Assembly: GCF_000378105.1 (NCBI RefSeq)
Contig: NZ_KB899261.1
Span: 1 to 59,735 of the forward strand
Reading direction: 5' to 3'
Length of the DNA: 59,735 nt
Source: Rubritalea marina DSM 17716
Lineage (GTDB): Bacteria > Verrucomicrobiota > Verrucomicrobiia > Verrucomicrobiales > Akkermansiaceae
Position 1 is the first letter of the stretch. Every line of letters starts with the position of its first letter. Below, piece after piece: positions 17,679-27,341 of the stretch. The notes beneath the pieces are model-generated. The model was not told the origin of the DNA. It did no database searches and saw only the letters and a program-made list of their open reading frames with translations. The position numbers and the translations under genes were made by a program.

Positions 17679-19043
17679 ATGGATTCCTTGTTTCCGGAAG
17701 AATCAGAACAATCGAACGCTTCTGACCCACAGCTCGACGGCCAACCACTCGCATCTCGCATGCGCCCGCAATCGATCGGGGAGATTGCCGGACAACAACA
17801 CATCCTTGCTGAAGGCAGCTTGCTGCGGCGGGCCATCGAGGCCGATCGCTTTAGCTCCCTCATATTCTATGGCCCCCCGGGAACGGGCAAAACCACCATA
17901 GCTAGCGTCATCGCCAATTCCACCAATTCACGATTTGAAATGCTCAATGGTGTCGATAGCAATGTGGGGGAAATCCGCGATTGCATCGCCCAAGCCAGAA
18001 CCTGGAAGCAACTCCGCGGTAAATCAACCATTCTCTTCATCGACGAAATCCATCGTTTCAACAAAGCCCAACAAGACGTTCTCTTGCCGCATATCGAAAA
18101 GGGCTCGATCCGCTTCATTGGTGCTACCACCCACAATCCCTATTACTACGTCAATGCCCCACTGACCTCACGCTCACAGATCTTCCAGCTTGAACCAGTC
18201 AGCGAAGAAGACATTGTCGCCACCCTAGAACGCGCAATCCATGACCCTGAACGTGGCTTTGGGAAACATCAAATCGAGCTTGAACAGGGCGCCCTATCGC
18301 ACCTAGCTAAAGTCTCGGACGGGGACGTCCGCAAAGCACTAAGCGCCCTCGAACTCGCTGTGCTCAGCTCAAAGCCCTCCAGCAGCCAAGGCATCACCCT
18401 CGATTTAAAGACCGCCGAAGAATCGATCCAGCAAAAAGCCATCGTCTACGACGCCAAAGGTGACGCCCACTACGACACCATCTCGGCATTCATCAAGTCC
18501 ATCCGCGGCTCAGACCCAGATGCCGCCCTCTACTGGCTGGCGAAGATGCTCTATGCCGGCGAGGACCCGCGCTTCATCAGCCGCCGCTTGGTGATCTCAG
18601 CAAGCGAGGACATCGGCCTCGCCGACTCCAATGCTCTACGTGTCGCGATGGATGCTCACCAAGCATTTGAAACCCTAGGAATGCCCGAAGGCCGCATTCC
18701 CCTGGCACACGCCACCGTCTATCTAGCTACTGCTCCAAAATCAAATTCAGCCTACGCGGCCCTCGGAGCTGCCACCGACGACATAAAAAATGGCACCACC
18801 TTGACCGTGCCACCACACCTGCGCACCCCTACGCGCAAGAAGATTCTGGAGGGTAGCCACCCATCCGACCAATCAACTGAGTATTTTTATTCGCACAATT
18901 TTGAAGGGAATTACATTCCACAAGCGTACCTCCCAGAAGGAAGGACCTACTATCAGCCTACTGAGAACGGTCTCGAGAAACGCATTAAAGAACGCCTAGC
19001 CTACTGGCAAGGCCTTCATCAAAACGACACGCCATCATCATGA
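17679..19043 (+). CDS. rarA: Replication-associated recombination protein A (RarA/MgsA AAA+ ATPase)
   Basis: 454 residues, the standard length. It acts at stalled replication forks with SSB. AAA+ motifs: RMRPQSIGEIAGQQHIL box, Walker A YGPPGTGKTTIA, Walker B ILFIDEIHRFNKAQQD, sensor 1 IGATTHNPYYYVN, arginine finger region LTSRSQIF. The C-terminal tetramerisation region has DPDAALYWLAKMLYAGEDPRFISRR and the typical YFYSHNFEGNYIPQAYLPE. Its stop overlaps the start of the RND gene by 4 bases (ATGA), so the two are translationally coupled, an uncommon pairing. Confidence 0.96.
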   Translation: MDSLFPEESEQSNASDPQLDGQPLASRMRPQSIGEIAGQQHILAEGSLLRRAIEADRFSSLIFYGPPGTGKTTIASVIANSTNSRFEMLNGVDSNVGEIRDCIAQARTWKQLRGKSTILFIDEIHRFNKAQQDVLLPHIEKGSIRFIGATTHNPYYYVNAPLTSRSQIFQLEPVSEEDIVATLERAIHDPERGFGKHQIELEQGALSHLAKVSDGDVRKALSALELAVLSSKPSSSQGITLDLKTAEESIQQKAIVYDAKGDAHYDTISAFIKSIRGSDPDAALYWLAKMLYAGEDPRFISRRLVISASEDIGLADSNALRVAMDAHQAFETLGMPEGRIPLAHATVYLATAPKSNSAYAALGAATDDIKNGTTLTVPPHLRTPTRKKILEGSHPSDQSTEYFYSHNFEGNYIPQAYLPEGRTYYQPTENGLEKRIKERLAYWQGLHQNDTPSS

Positions 19044-22000
19044 TCCATTGGTTCGCCAAAAACCACATAGCCGCAAATATCCTTATGGCCGCCATCCTCC
19101 TGCTAGGTGGCTACACTGCATATTTCAAGCTACCGGTTGAGGTCGAGCCTGCCGTATCCTTCCCCAAAGTGGTGATCAACGTGCCACTCCGTGGTGGCAC
19201 CCCACGTGACGTGGAGCAAAAAGTCATCCTCCCGATCGAAAGCGCCCTCGTCGGCATTGCTGGAATCGAACGTGTTGAATCACACGCCAATCGCAATAGC
19301 GGCTCCGTGCACCTCGATATCAGTGACGATGTCGACATCAAGGAAGTCAAAGCTGAGATCGAGTCGAAACTCGAATCCATCTCAACTTTCCCAGATGAAG
19401 CCGAAAATGCCAAAATCTACATCCCCTCCACCGCCTATTGGTTCGAAGTCATTACCGTAGTCGTTCACGGCAAGCTCTCCAATGACGAACTCATCGCCGC
19501 CGCGCGCAAGGTACGCGACGACCTGACCTCGCTCAATGGCATTTCAAAGGTCGTCATCAAAGGCCGGCTCAATAAAGAGATCGTCATCGAGATCGAACCC
19601 GAAGTTCTCAATGCCTATGGCTTCACCATGGACACCCTCTCGCGCGCCATCCGCGAGGCATCCCTCGACCTCTCAGCTGGATCAATCAATAACAATGGAG
19701 AACGCATCCTGATTCGTTCTAGCTCCCAAGCCTACAAACCTGAACAATTCCGCGACATCGTCATCTCCCGCTCCAATGGTTCAGAGCTCAAACTCGGCGA
19801 CCTCGCCGATGTCAACTTTGCCAATGCCGATGACCAAAAAGTCCTGCGCTTCAACAATGAAGACGCCATCGCCATCGAAGTCCTACGCATGGATGGCGAA
19901 AACTCGCTCAAAATCGCCTCCGCAGTACACCAATACGTGAATGACTCCAGTGATCGCTTCCCCACCGGAGTCAAGCTCTCCACTTGGGATGATGATTCCG
20001 TCAGCCTCAAGAGCCGCCTCAAGCTCCTCTCGTCAAACCTCATCCAAGGCGCCGTCCTCGTGCTCCTCTTCCTCGGGCTCTTCTTGCGCCCCACCATCGC
20101 TCTGTGGGTCGTTATCGGAATCCCTATCAGCTTCGCAGGCGGCATTATCAGCATGCAATACCTCGGCGTCTCTGCCAACAACATGAGCATCTTCGCCTTC
20201 ATCCTCGTGCTTGGAATAGTCGTCGATGACGCCATCGTCACAGCCGAGAACATCTACTCCAACATCCGCAGCACCGACGGCAGCACACTCGATGCCGTGG
20301 TCAAAGGGACTAAAGAAGTATCCACTCCCGTGACCTTTGGCATGCTCACCACCATCGCCGCCTTCACCCCCTTGATGTTTATCGATGGCTACCTAGGCAC
20401 CATGGCAAAGCAAATCCCACTCATCGTCATCCCTGTGCTGCTATTCTCCCTAGTAGAATCTAAGCTCATCCTTCCAGCCCACCTCAAGTATCTCAAAACC
20501 AACCGCAAAGGTAATAATTGGCTGCTACGCCTCCAACGCTCTATCGCCGACGGCTTTGAAAATGTGGTGCAAAAGCTCTACCGCCCAAGCCTCGATTTCT
20601 GTATCCGCCACCGCTACTCGACGCTCGCCTCCTTCATCGCCATCTTTATGCTTACCGCTGGTTGGTTTGTGAAGTCGGACAACTTCAATGCCTCGCCCTC
20701 CACCGATCGCTACTACATCTTCGCCTCGCTCGACATGGTCAATGGCACAAGCTACGAGACCACCGATCAAAAAGTGATGGATATCGTCGCAGCCCTAGAC
20801 TCTATTCGCCCAGATTTCGTGGACCCCGAAAGCGGTAACTCCCTCATTCTCGATACCCTTACCTCATCTGGCGGAAAACCATGGCGCACCAATGCCGACC
20901 CCACGGAAGGCTACATCCTAGTCTCGATCACCCCACCCAGCCAACGCTCTGAACCGGGCCCGAGTAACCAAGAAATTGCCAGCGCTTGGAAAGATGCCGT
21001 CGGCGAAATCCAGGGGGCTCGTTCTTTCTACATTCGTACCCAGCGCAATAGCACCCGAGGCCGTAGTGCTGATCCCGTTTCCGTAGAGTTACGCTCAAAC
21101 AACGATGAAGAGAGAATTGCCGTCACCCGAGAACTCAAAGACTGGCTGATGCAACACGACTCAATCGATAACGCTTGGAACAATTCCGATCGCACCCAGC
21201 GTGAAATGATCATCAAGCTCAACGAACACGGCCGTGAAGCCGGACTCTCAGAACAATCACTCGCCCGCCAGATCCGTAATGCCTTCTTCGGTACTCAGGT
21301 CCAAAAATTCATGATCGGCGATGCCGAACAACGCGTCATGCTCAAGCTTCCCAAAGACATGCGCAGCTCCACTCACACCCTAGAAACACTCAAAATACCA
21401 CTTCCTGGAAGCAACCAGTTGGCCGACATGAGCCACTTCGCCAGCATCGATGAAGGTAGTTCACCACCAAGGATCGAACGCGCCGACGGTGCCCGCCTCG
21501 CCTGGGTGCGCGCCAACCCAAAAGATGGCTTCAAGACCATCAAAATCGAACCAGAACTCACCGAGACCCTCAACCAACTCTGCCTCGACTATCCCAGCGT
21601 CACCTGGCGTTATAAGGGTGAGTTGGCTGAGTACAAGGAAGGCAACCAAAAACTCATCGCTCTATCCATCATCCTAGTATTCACCCTCTACTCGCTATTG
21701 GCTATCCCATTCAAGTCGATCATCCAGCCATTCCTGGTCATGATCGCCGTGCCCTTTGGCGTCATTGGAGCCTACTGGGGCCACGTGATTCTCGGTATAG
21801 ACATCTCCTTCCTCAGCTACTTTGGCATGCTCGCCCTCGCTGGAGTGGTGGTGAATGACTCACTAGTGATCGTCGACTTCATCAACAACAAACGCCAACA
21901 AGGAATGCCCATTCGTGAAGCTATTGCCCAAGCGGGCATTCGCAGGTTCCGCCCCATCTTCCTCACCTCCGTCACCACCTTTGCCGGTCTCATGCCCATC

Positions 22001-22162
22001 ATGTTTGAAACCTCGATCGAGGCGCAGTTCATGATCCCTATGGCCGTATCACTCGGCTTCGGCATCCTCTTCGCCACCGTGATCACGCTCTACCTCGTCC
22101 CCGCCTCCTATGCCATCAGCGTCGATTTGACCCCCTCACGCCGATCCGACCATAAAGGCTAA
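19040..22162 (+). CDS. RND-superfamily efflux permease without adjacent adaptor
   Basis: 1040-residue inner-membrane proton-driven pump of the AcrB/HAE-type superfamily. The first helix follows MIHWFAKNHIAANILM; two large periplasmic loops and TM4 with LVLGIVVDDAIVTAEN (the proton-relay Asp pair) are present. The TM10 region reads LAGVVVNDSLVIVDF, with Asn instead of the AcrB lysine, as in many uncharacterised RND branches. It starts on the rarA stop (ATGA) and is followed 44 bases later by an AraC regulator. No membrane-fusion protein or TolC-like gene is adjacent, so partners must be encoded elsewhere. Substrate unknown. Confidence 0.93.
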   Translation: MIHWFAKNHIAANILMAAILLLGGYTAYFKLPVEVEPAVSFPKVVINVPLRGGTPRDVEQKVILPIESALVGIAGIERVESHANRNSGSVHLDISDDVDIKEVKAEIESKLESISTFPDEAENAKIYIPSTAYWFEVITVVVHGKLSNDELIAAARKVRDDLTSLNGISKVVIKGRLNKEIVIEIEPEVLNAYGFTMDTLSRAIREASLDLSAGSINNNGERILIRSSSQAYKPEQFRDIVISRSNGSELKLGDLADVNFANADDQKVLRFNNEDAIAIEVLRMDGENSLKIASAVHQYVNDSSDRFPTGVKLSTWDDDSVSLKSRLKLLSSNLIQGAVLVLLFLGLFLRPTIALWVVIGIPISFAGGIISMQYLGVSANNMSIFAFILVLGIVVDDAIVTAENIYSNIRSTDGSTLDAVVKGTKEVSTPVTFGMLTTIAAFTPLMFIDGYLGTMAKQIPLIVIPVLLFSLVESKLILPAHLKYLKTNRKGNNWLLRLQRSIADGFENVVQKLYRPSLDFCIRHRYSTLASFIAIFMLTAGWFVKSDNFNASPSTDRYYIFASLDMVNGTSYETTDQKVMDIVAALDSIRPDFVDPESGNSLILDTLTSSGGKPWRTNADPTEGYILVSITPPSQRSEPGPSNQEIASAWKDAVGEIQGARSFYIRTQRNSTRGRSADPVSVELRSNNDEERIAVTRELKDWLMQHDSIDNAWNNSDRTQREMIIKLNEHGREAGLSEQSLARQIRNAFFGTQVQKFMIGDAEQRVMLKLPKDMRSSTHTLETLKIPLPGSNQLADMSHFASIDEGSSPPRIERADGARLAWVRANPKDGFKTIKIEPELTETLNQLCLDYPSVTWRYKGELAEYKEGNQKLIALSIILVFTLYSLLAIPFKSIIQPFLVMIAVPFGVIGAYWGHVILGIDISFLSYFGMLALAGVVVNDSLVIVDFINNKRQQGMPIREAIAQAGIRRFRPIFLTSVTTFAGLMPIMFETSIEAQFMIPMAVSLGFGILFATVITLYLVPASYAISVDLTPSRRSDHKG

Positions 22163-22206
22163 CCAATAACGCTCGACATCGGTCACTTTTTACCAAAAAT
22201 GACTAG

Positions 22207-23052
22207 ATGGCTTTTGATATCCAGCGTGTAGACATCCCCAAAAACAGCGACTCAAGTCGAGGTCTGGGGGCGTCAGAGCTTGCGACGCCGCACAATATCC
22301 TGTTCGCCCGCCACGACAAGCTAGAGTCCCTCCAGCAAGAGAATCTTGCAAAGCGCCCGAACCAGCAAGTCTCGATCATTTTCAACTTCGAAACAAGCGG
22401 GGTGGTTCACCTCGACCACCTCGAACTTGAGCTCCACCCACAGCACGCGATCGTCATTCCCCCATACCAATTCCACCACTTTACCAACCCGCATCAGGCG
22501 CATATGAATTGGTTGGTCTGCACTTTTGACCTTGCCACTCCCAGCTTCATCGAGCCACTCCACAACCGAGCCATCCCACTGAGTAATATCACTCTTGAGA
22601 GCCTCAGCAGAGCGCTCGATATCTTTCTCAACAAGCACGAAGCACCCTGCGCCATCGATGAACTTCAGGCACTCATCCTCACCACAGTGATTCGCCTCAA
22701 ACAAGAAACCTCGATCAAGGCTCGCCCCTGCACCCTCAGTACCAATGACGTGGTGGGCTCGGTGAACCGAATACTAGCCGACACCCCAAACACGAAGCTC
22801 TCCATTCACCAAATAGCAGACGCTTTCTCGCTTTCGCCCTCACGCATGCGCGCGATTTTCCGTGAGGCCGCAGGCGTCTCACTCGGTCAGTACATGCTCA
22901 ACTTCAAAATCCATACCGCATTGGCATTGCTCGCAGACAAGTCCATGAGCATCTCCGATATCGCCCACCAATCTGGCTTCTCTTCGATTCAGGCATTCAG
23001 TCGCACCTTCAAAGACAGAATGGGCAAATCCCCCTCAAAGTTCCGCCGCTAA
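22207..23052 (+). CDS. AraC-family transcriptional regulator
   Basis: 281 residues. The N-terminal part has a cupin-like ligand domain (VVHLDHLELELHPQHAIVIPPYQFHHFTNP, about 62-95), and the C-terminal about 100 residues hold two helix-turn-helix units: LSIHQIADAFSLSPSRMRAIFREAAG and MSISDIAHQSGFSSIQAFSRTFKDRMGKSPSKFR. This domain order is that of sugar- or stress-responsive AraC regulators. It directly follows the RND pump and may control it, which is inference. ATG 22207 lies shortly after an in-frame-looking ATGACTAG, so the start is reasonably placed. Confidence 0.92.
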   Translation: MAFDIQRVDIPKNSDSSRGLGASELATPHNILFARHDKLESLQQENLAKRPNQQVSIIFNFETSGVVHLDHLELELHPQHAIVIPPYQFHHFTNPHQAHMNWLVCTFDLATPSFIEPLHNRAIPLSNITLESLSRALDIFLNKHEAPCAIDELQALILTTVIRLKQETSIKARPCTLSTNDVVGSVNRILADTPNTKLSIHQIADAFSLSPSRMRAIFREAAGVSLGQYMLNFKIHTALALLADKSMSISDIAHQSGFSSIQAFSRTFKDRMGKSPSKFRR

Positions 23053-23129
23053 GTCTTTACTGACTTCGCCTCGACATTTGATCATCCACATCGCAGGCTT
23101 ATCATCACCTACAGACCTAGCACCCTAAC

Positions 23130-23651
23130 ATGCCTGATTCACTCACCCAAGCCATCCGTAATGTCCCCGACTTCCCTAGCCCAGGGATTCAATTCAAAGA
23201 CATCACCCCCATCCTCTCCAACCCAGCACTCTTCCAGCAAGCAGTCGACTCCATGGTAGACATCGCCCGCAGCTATGATGCTGATAAAATTGTAGGGCTC
23301 GATGCACGTGGATTCCTCTTCGGCCCACCCGTCGCACTCGCATTAGGTATCGGATTCGTTCCAGTGCGCAAAGCAGGGAAACTCCCAGCCTCCACAATCT
23401 CTGAGAGCTATTCACTCGAATATGGCGATGCCACACTCGAAATCCACCAAGACGCACTTCAGCCCAATGAACGCGTGCTCATAGTCGATGACCTTCTCGC
23501 CACTGGCGGCACCGCATCTGCTAGTATCAAACTCATCGAAAGACTTGGCGCACGTCATGTAGCAAGCGTATTTCTTATCGAACTTAGTTTACTAAATGGC
23601 AGAGCCCACCTAGACTCCGCCCCCGTACACTCAATCACCCAATTCACCTAA
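23130..23651 (+). CDS. apt: Adenine phosphoribosyltransferase
   Basis: 173 residues. Salvages adenine to AMP using PRPP. The N-terminal IRNVPDFPSPGIQFKDITPIL block, KIVGLDARGFLFGPPVALALG and the PRPP-binding loop VLIVDDLLATGGTASASIKL (about 112-131) are complete. The upstream segment is A/C-rich with no Shine-Dalgarno sequence. It lies 19 bases before pgi, so the two may be co-transcribed. Confidence 0.96.
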   Translation: MPDSLTQAIRNVPDFPSPGIQFKDITPILSNPALFQQAVDSMVDIARSYDADKIVGLDARGFLFGPPVALALGIGFVPVRKAGKLPASTISESYSLEYGDATLEIHQDALQPNERVLIVDDLLATGGTASASIKLIERLGARHVASVFLIELSLLNGRAHLDSAPVHSITQFT

Positions 23652-23670
23652 TAACTACACTCCAATTATT

Positions 23671-25224
23671 ATGTCTAACTGGCAATCATACTCCAAACAG
23701 TTAACACGTTATTCCGATCTCGGATTCTCCATCGACCTCTCGCTCATGGACATCGAAGATAGCTTCCTTGACTCTATGCAGCCCAAGATTGAGCGAGCTT
23801 ACGACGACATGAAAGCTCTCGAAGCTGGTGAAATCGCCAACCCAGACGAAGGCCGAATGGTCGGGCACTACTGGCTCCGCGATGATTCGCTTGCACCATC
23901 CGCTACCATCAAAGCCCAAGTCACCGAGCCACTCGCTCAACTCAAGAAATTCTCTGCAGACATTCTCAGCGGGAGCATTTCCGCACCATCTGGTGCTCGC
24001 TTTGAAAACCTCCTCGTCGTCGGCATCGGTGGCTCAGCACTCGGCCCACAATTCGTCTACCAAGCACTTGGTTCAGCCTCCAAGCTCACCACCTATTTCT
24101 TCGACAACACCGACCCAGCGGGAATCGATCAAACACTCAGCGAAATCGGCTCAGGCCTCAGCAAAACTCTTGTCTTGGTCGTCTCCAAGTCCGGCGGCAC
24201 CCCTGAGACCCGCAATGGCATGCTCGAAGCTCAAAACTTCTTCGAAAAGAACAAACTCGACTTCGCCAAACACGCTGTAGCCATTACCGGCGAAGGCTCA
24301 AAGCTCTTCAACTACGCTAGCACGAACAAGTGGCTCACCACCTTCCCTATGGAAGATTGGGTCGGGGGCCGCACCTCCGTCATGTCCACCGTTGGACTCG
24401 TGCCTGCAGCACTCCAAGGCATCAATATTGACCAATTCCTCGCTGGCGCAGCCGCCATGGATAAACACACCCGCAGTACTGATACGAACAGCAATGCTGC
24501 CATGCAGCTTGCTCTTGGCTGGTACCACTCCGGCAACGGTAAAGGTGAAAAAGACATGGTCGTACTCCCCTACAAGGACAGCCTCTCCCTCTTTTCTAAA
24601 TACCTCCAACAGCTCGTCATGGAATCTCTAGGCAAGGAGCTCGACCTCGACGGCAACGTCGTGAATCAAGGTATCGCAGTCTACGGAAATAAAGGATCTA
24701 CCGACCAACACGCCTACGTGCAACAACTCCGTGACGGAGTCAAAAACTTCTTCGCCACCTTCATCGAAGTGCGTAAAGGCCGTAGTGGTGAAAGCATCGA
24801 AGTAGATCCAGGCATCACAACAGCTGACTACCTCCAAGGCTTCCTTCGAGGCACCCGCAAGGCTCTCCACGAGTCAGGTCGCCCATCCATCACCATCTCG
24901 ATTGACACCGTCACACCATACTCCGTAGGCATGCTCATCGCTCTCTTTGAACGCGCCGTTTCCTTCTACGCGTCGCTCGTTAACATCAACGCCTACCACC
25001 AACCGGGCGTTGAAGCTGGGAAAGCCGCTGCCACAAGCTTCCTCGAACTCCTCAACCAAGTGCGCGGCGCACTCACTGGCTGGGACAAAACTGCAGAAGA
25101 CATTGCGGAAGCAACTGACAACGATCCAGAGACTGTCTACCACGCACTCATCCATCTTGCCTCTAACGGCGAAGCCATGCTCAACGAAGGCTCATCCCCA
25201 GCGGAAGATAGCTTCAAACTCTAG
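23671..25224 (+). CDS. pgi: Glucose-6-phosphate isomerase
   Basis: 517 residues. Interconverts glucose-6-phosphate and fructose-6-phosphate, the substrate of GlmS encoded further down. Phosphate-binding and catalytic blocks are visible: VVGIGGSALGPQFVYQAL, VVSKSGGTPETRNGM, a mid-protein NSNAAMQLALGWYHSG and the EAGKAAATSFLEL helix. Length fits the roughly 500-residue bacterial group. ATG 23671 has no Shine-Dalgarno sequence. A good terminator follows. Confidence 0.95.
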   Translation: MSNWQSYSKQLTRYSDLGFSIDLSLMDIEDSFLDSMQPKIERAYDDMKALEAGEIANPDEGRMVGHYWLRDDSLAPSATIKAQVTEPLAQLKKFSADILSGSISAPSGARFENLLVVGIGGSALGPQFVYQALGSASKLTTYFFDNTDPAGIDQTLSEIGSGLSKTLVLVVSKSGGTPETRNGMLEAQNFFEKNKLDFAKHAVAITGEGSKLFNYASTNKWLTTFPMEDWVGGRTSVMSTVGLVPAALQGINIDQFLAGAAAMDKHTRSTDTNSNAAMQLALGWYHSGNGKGEKDMVVLPYKDSLSLFSKYLQQLVMESLGKELDLDGNVVNQGIAVYGNKGSTDQHAYVQQLRDGVKNFFATFIEVRKGRSGESIEVDPGITTADYLQGFLRGTRKALHESGRPSITISIDTVTPYSVGMLIALFERAVSFYASLVNINAYHQPGVEAGKAAATSFLELLNQVRGALTGWDKTAEDIAEATDNDPETVYHALIHLASNGEAMLNEGSSPAEDSFKL

Positions 25225-25254
25225 GTATCACACCACCTAACTCACTCTATCATC

Positions 25255-25288
25255 AAGCCTCACCAGCTCACAGTTGGTGAGGCTTTTT
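25255..25288 (+). terminator. Rho-independent terminator of pgi
   Basis: An AAGCCTCACCA / TGGTGAGGCTT stem with a 9-base loop is followed by a T run ending at 25288. Confidence 0.9.
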
Positions 25289-25449
25289 CATGCCATCAGC
25301 CAGTCCGCATACCGCCCTACTCAAGGATTACTGCTAGAACTTCTACCAAAGCTACGTAGATTATAACGATGCGTCTCAGTCGACACTCAATGCCAGCATG
25401 TAGGGCATACCAATGATTGCTCAACCACCATCCCAAGCTCGCTCACATC

Positions 25450-27228
25450 ATGAAATTTCTACTCCATCTACCGATACTTACATTCTTCACCAGTATCAAC
25501 TTCTTCGCCATCTCCGAAGTCTACGCCACGGATCGCCCTAACATACTCTGGGTCAACAGCGAGGACAACGGAGCCCAGTGGCTCAGTTGTTATGGTTCCC
25601 CAAATGCGAGCACCCCCAACCTTGATAAGCTCGCTGCTGAAGGCTTTCGCTACACCCATTGTTACTCCAACTCAGCGGTGTGCGCCCCCACCCGCACGAC
25701 CTGGATCACTGGCGTGCACGCTATTTCTATGGGAACTCAACCCATGCGCAGCCGCTACAGTATTCCACATCAACTCATCCCCTACTGGCCCGACCAACTA
25801 CCGGCCGCTGGTTACCTAGCCACAAATTTCTCGGGAAAGAATGACTTCAACATTGGCAGTCGCCCAGACAAGGACGCCTGGCAGGATAGCGACACGCCAA
25901 ACAACTGGTCCACGCTCAAACAACAGCAACCCTTCGTCGCATTCAAAACCATCAGTGTCAGCCACGAAAGCGCCCCCTTCCCATCCAACAAACGAGGTTT
26001 CAGCGATAAGCATGCTGATGCAATAGTGCTACATCCTTATCACCCAGACCTACCTGAGGTGCGCAGCTCCTATGCCAAATACGCTCAAGCAATGCACACA
26101 ATGGACCAAGTTTTTGGACGGCTCATTGAGCAATTGGAAGCGAACGGCCTACGAGACTCCACCATCGTGATTTACTGCTCCGATCACGGAGGTGTACTAC
26201 CACGCAGCAAGCGCTTCCTCTATACCAGCGGGACACATTGCCCACTCATCGTCTACATTCCTGAAAAATGGAAACACCTCTATCCCGCTGAACAACCAGG
26301 AATGACAGTCGATCGACTCGTAAGCTTCATCGACATGCCAAAAACAATCCTGAGCCTAACCGGAGCAAGCATCCCTCCCGCCATGCAAGGCTCAATCTTT
26401 CTGGGTGAACACACCGAAGCCGAACCCAAATACCACTTCAGCTACCGAGGTCGTGCAGACGAAACGGTCGACATGGTTCGAGTCATGAGAACCAAGCGCT
26501 ACCTCTACATGAAGAATTACATGCCCTGGGCTCCTCACGGGCAACACCTTTCCTACATGTGGCGCATGGAAGCCACACCTGCCTGGCACCAGCACTTCAA
26601 GGAAGGCAAATGCACCCCTGTCCAAAGCAGGTTTTTCCAAGCTCGGCAGGTCGAAGAATTCTACGATCAAGCTCAGGACTATCACAACATCGACAATCTG
26701 ATCAATGCGCCAGAACAACAAGAGACCATCGCATTGCTCCGTAACACACTGCGCCAGCAACAGCTCGCCACCTATGATTCAGGATTCCTACCAGAACTGA
26801 TGCGCCAAGCCAGAGCTGATAAATACAAACTAACAATCTACGAAATGGTGCGTCGGCAGGACCTCTATCCGCTGGACCAATACCTCGACTATACCGACAT
26901 GATTTTAGAGAAAAACCCTGAAAACCTCCCGCGATTGATCGAAGACACCACAAACGTGGATGAAGCCATTCGTTTCTGGGCAGTCTGCGGACTAGCCTAC
27001 CTAGGGAACGAAGCAAAAGCTGCTGCCACAGCACTCAAGCAAGCCAGCAATGATCCCTTTATTGAGATCCAGATCATGGCGCATTTCGCTCTCGCAACAT
27101 CTCAAGGAACTTCCAAACAAACTCTCTCGGTGTTCAAAGAGATGCTTCAAAGCGCACCCGAAGCCGTCGGTGGCGCAGGTTATGCGAGCCTGATCCAGTC
27201 ACTTAGTAATCTCCTCAAAGGGAACTAA
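25450..27228 (+). CDS. Secreted formylglycine-dependent sulfatase with C-terminal helical repeats
   Basis: 592 residues from ATG 25450 (MKFLLHLPILTFFTSINFF), which opens a signal peptide cleaved after about residue 29; an upstream frame from 25417 adds no sensible sequence. The formylglycine motif is C78-A-P-T-R82. Metal and substrate blocks include VNSEDNGAQWLSCYG, YCSDHGGVLPRSK and SFIDMPKTIL. The VNSEDNG form and overall layout resemble the heparan/N-sulfoglucosamine-type branch. After about residue 440, amphipathic helices (RFWAVCGLAYLGNEAKAAATAL, IEIQIMAHFALATSQG) suggest HEAT-like repeats, common in PVC sulfatases. A sulfated-polysaccharide substrate is likely; which one is not visible. 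No maturase gene is adjacent. Confidence 0.92.
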   Translation: MKFLLHLPILTFFTSINFFAISEVYATDRPNILWVNSEDNGAQWLSCYGSPNASTPNLDKLAAEGFRYTHCYSNSAVCAPTRTTWITGVHAISMGTQPMRSRYSIPHQLIPYWPDQLPAAGYLATNFSGKNDFNIGSRPDKDAWQDSDTPNNWSTLKQQQPFVAFKTISVSHESAPFPSNKRGFSDKHADAIVLHPYHPDLPEVRSSYAKYAQAMHTMDQVFGRLIEQLEANGLRDSTIVIYCSDHGGVLPRSKRFLYTSGTHCPLIVYIPEKWKHLYPAEQPGMTVDRLVSFIDMPKTILSLTGASIPPAMQGSIFLGEHTEAEPKYHFSYRGRADETVDMVRVMRTKRYLYMKNYMPWAPHGQHLSYMWRMEATPAWHQHFKEGKCTPVQSRFFQARQVEEFYDQAQDYHNIDNLINAPEQQETIALLRNTLRQQQLATYDSGFLPELMRQARADKYKLTIYEMVRRQDLYPLDQYLDYTDMILEKNPENLPRLIEDTTNVDEAIRFWAVCGLAYLGNEAKAAATALKQASNDPFIEIQIMAHFALATSQGTSKQTLSVFKEMLQSAPEAVGGAGYASLIQSLSNLLKGN

Positions 27229-27279
27229 CAGCAGGACGCTTGAGCCTACTACTGCAGCTCCTATTCTCCAGAAGACCAA

Positions 27280-27317
27280 CAAAAAACACCCAATCCCTGG
27301 CATCAGGAACTGGGTGT
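27280..27317 (-). terminator. Rho-independent terminator of trpB
   Basis: Read on the minus strand, an ACACCCA / TGGGTGT stem with a partly paired loop is followed by a T run (27281-27286). Confidence 0.85.
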
Positions 27318-27341
27318 GAAAAGTCTTAAAAGAGGCTTCGC

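Noticed and set aside
25417-25449. Upstream start for the sulfatase
   Set aside because: It would precede the signal peptide by 11 residues with no hydrophobic logic; ATG 25450 gives a clean signal peptide.
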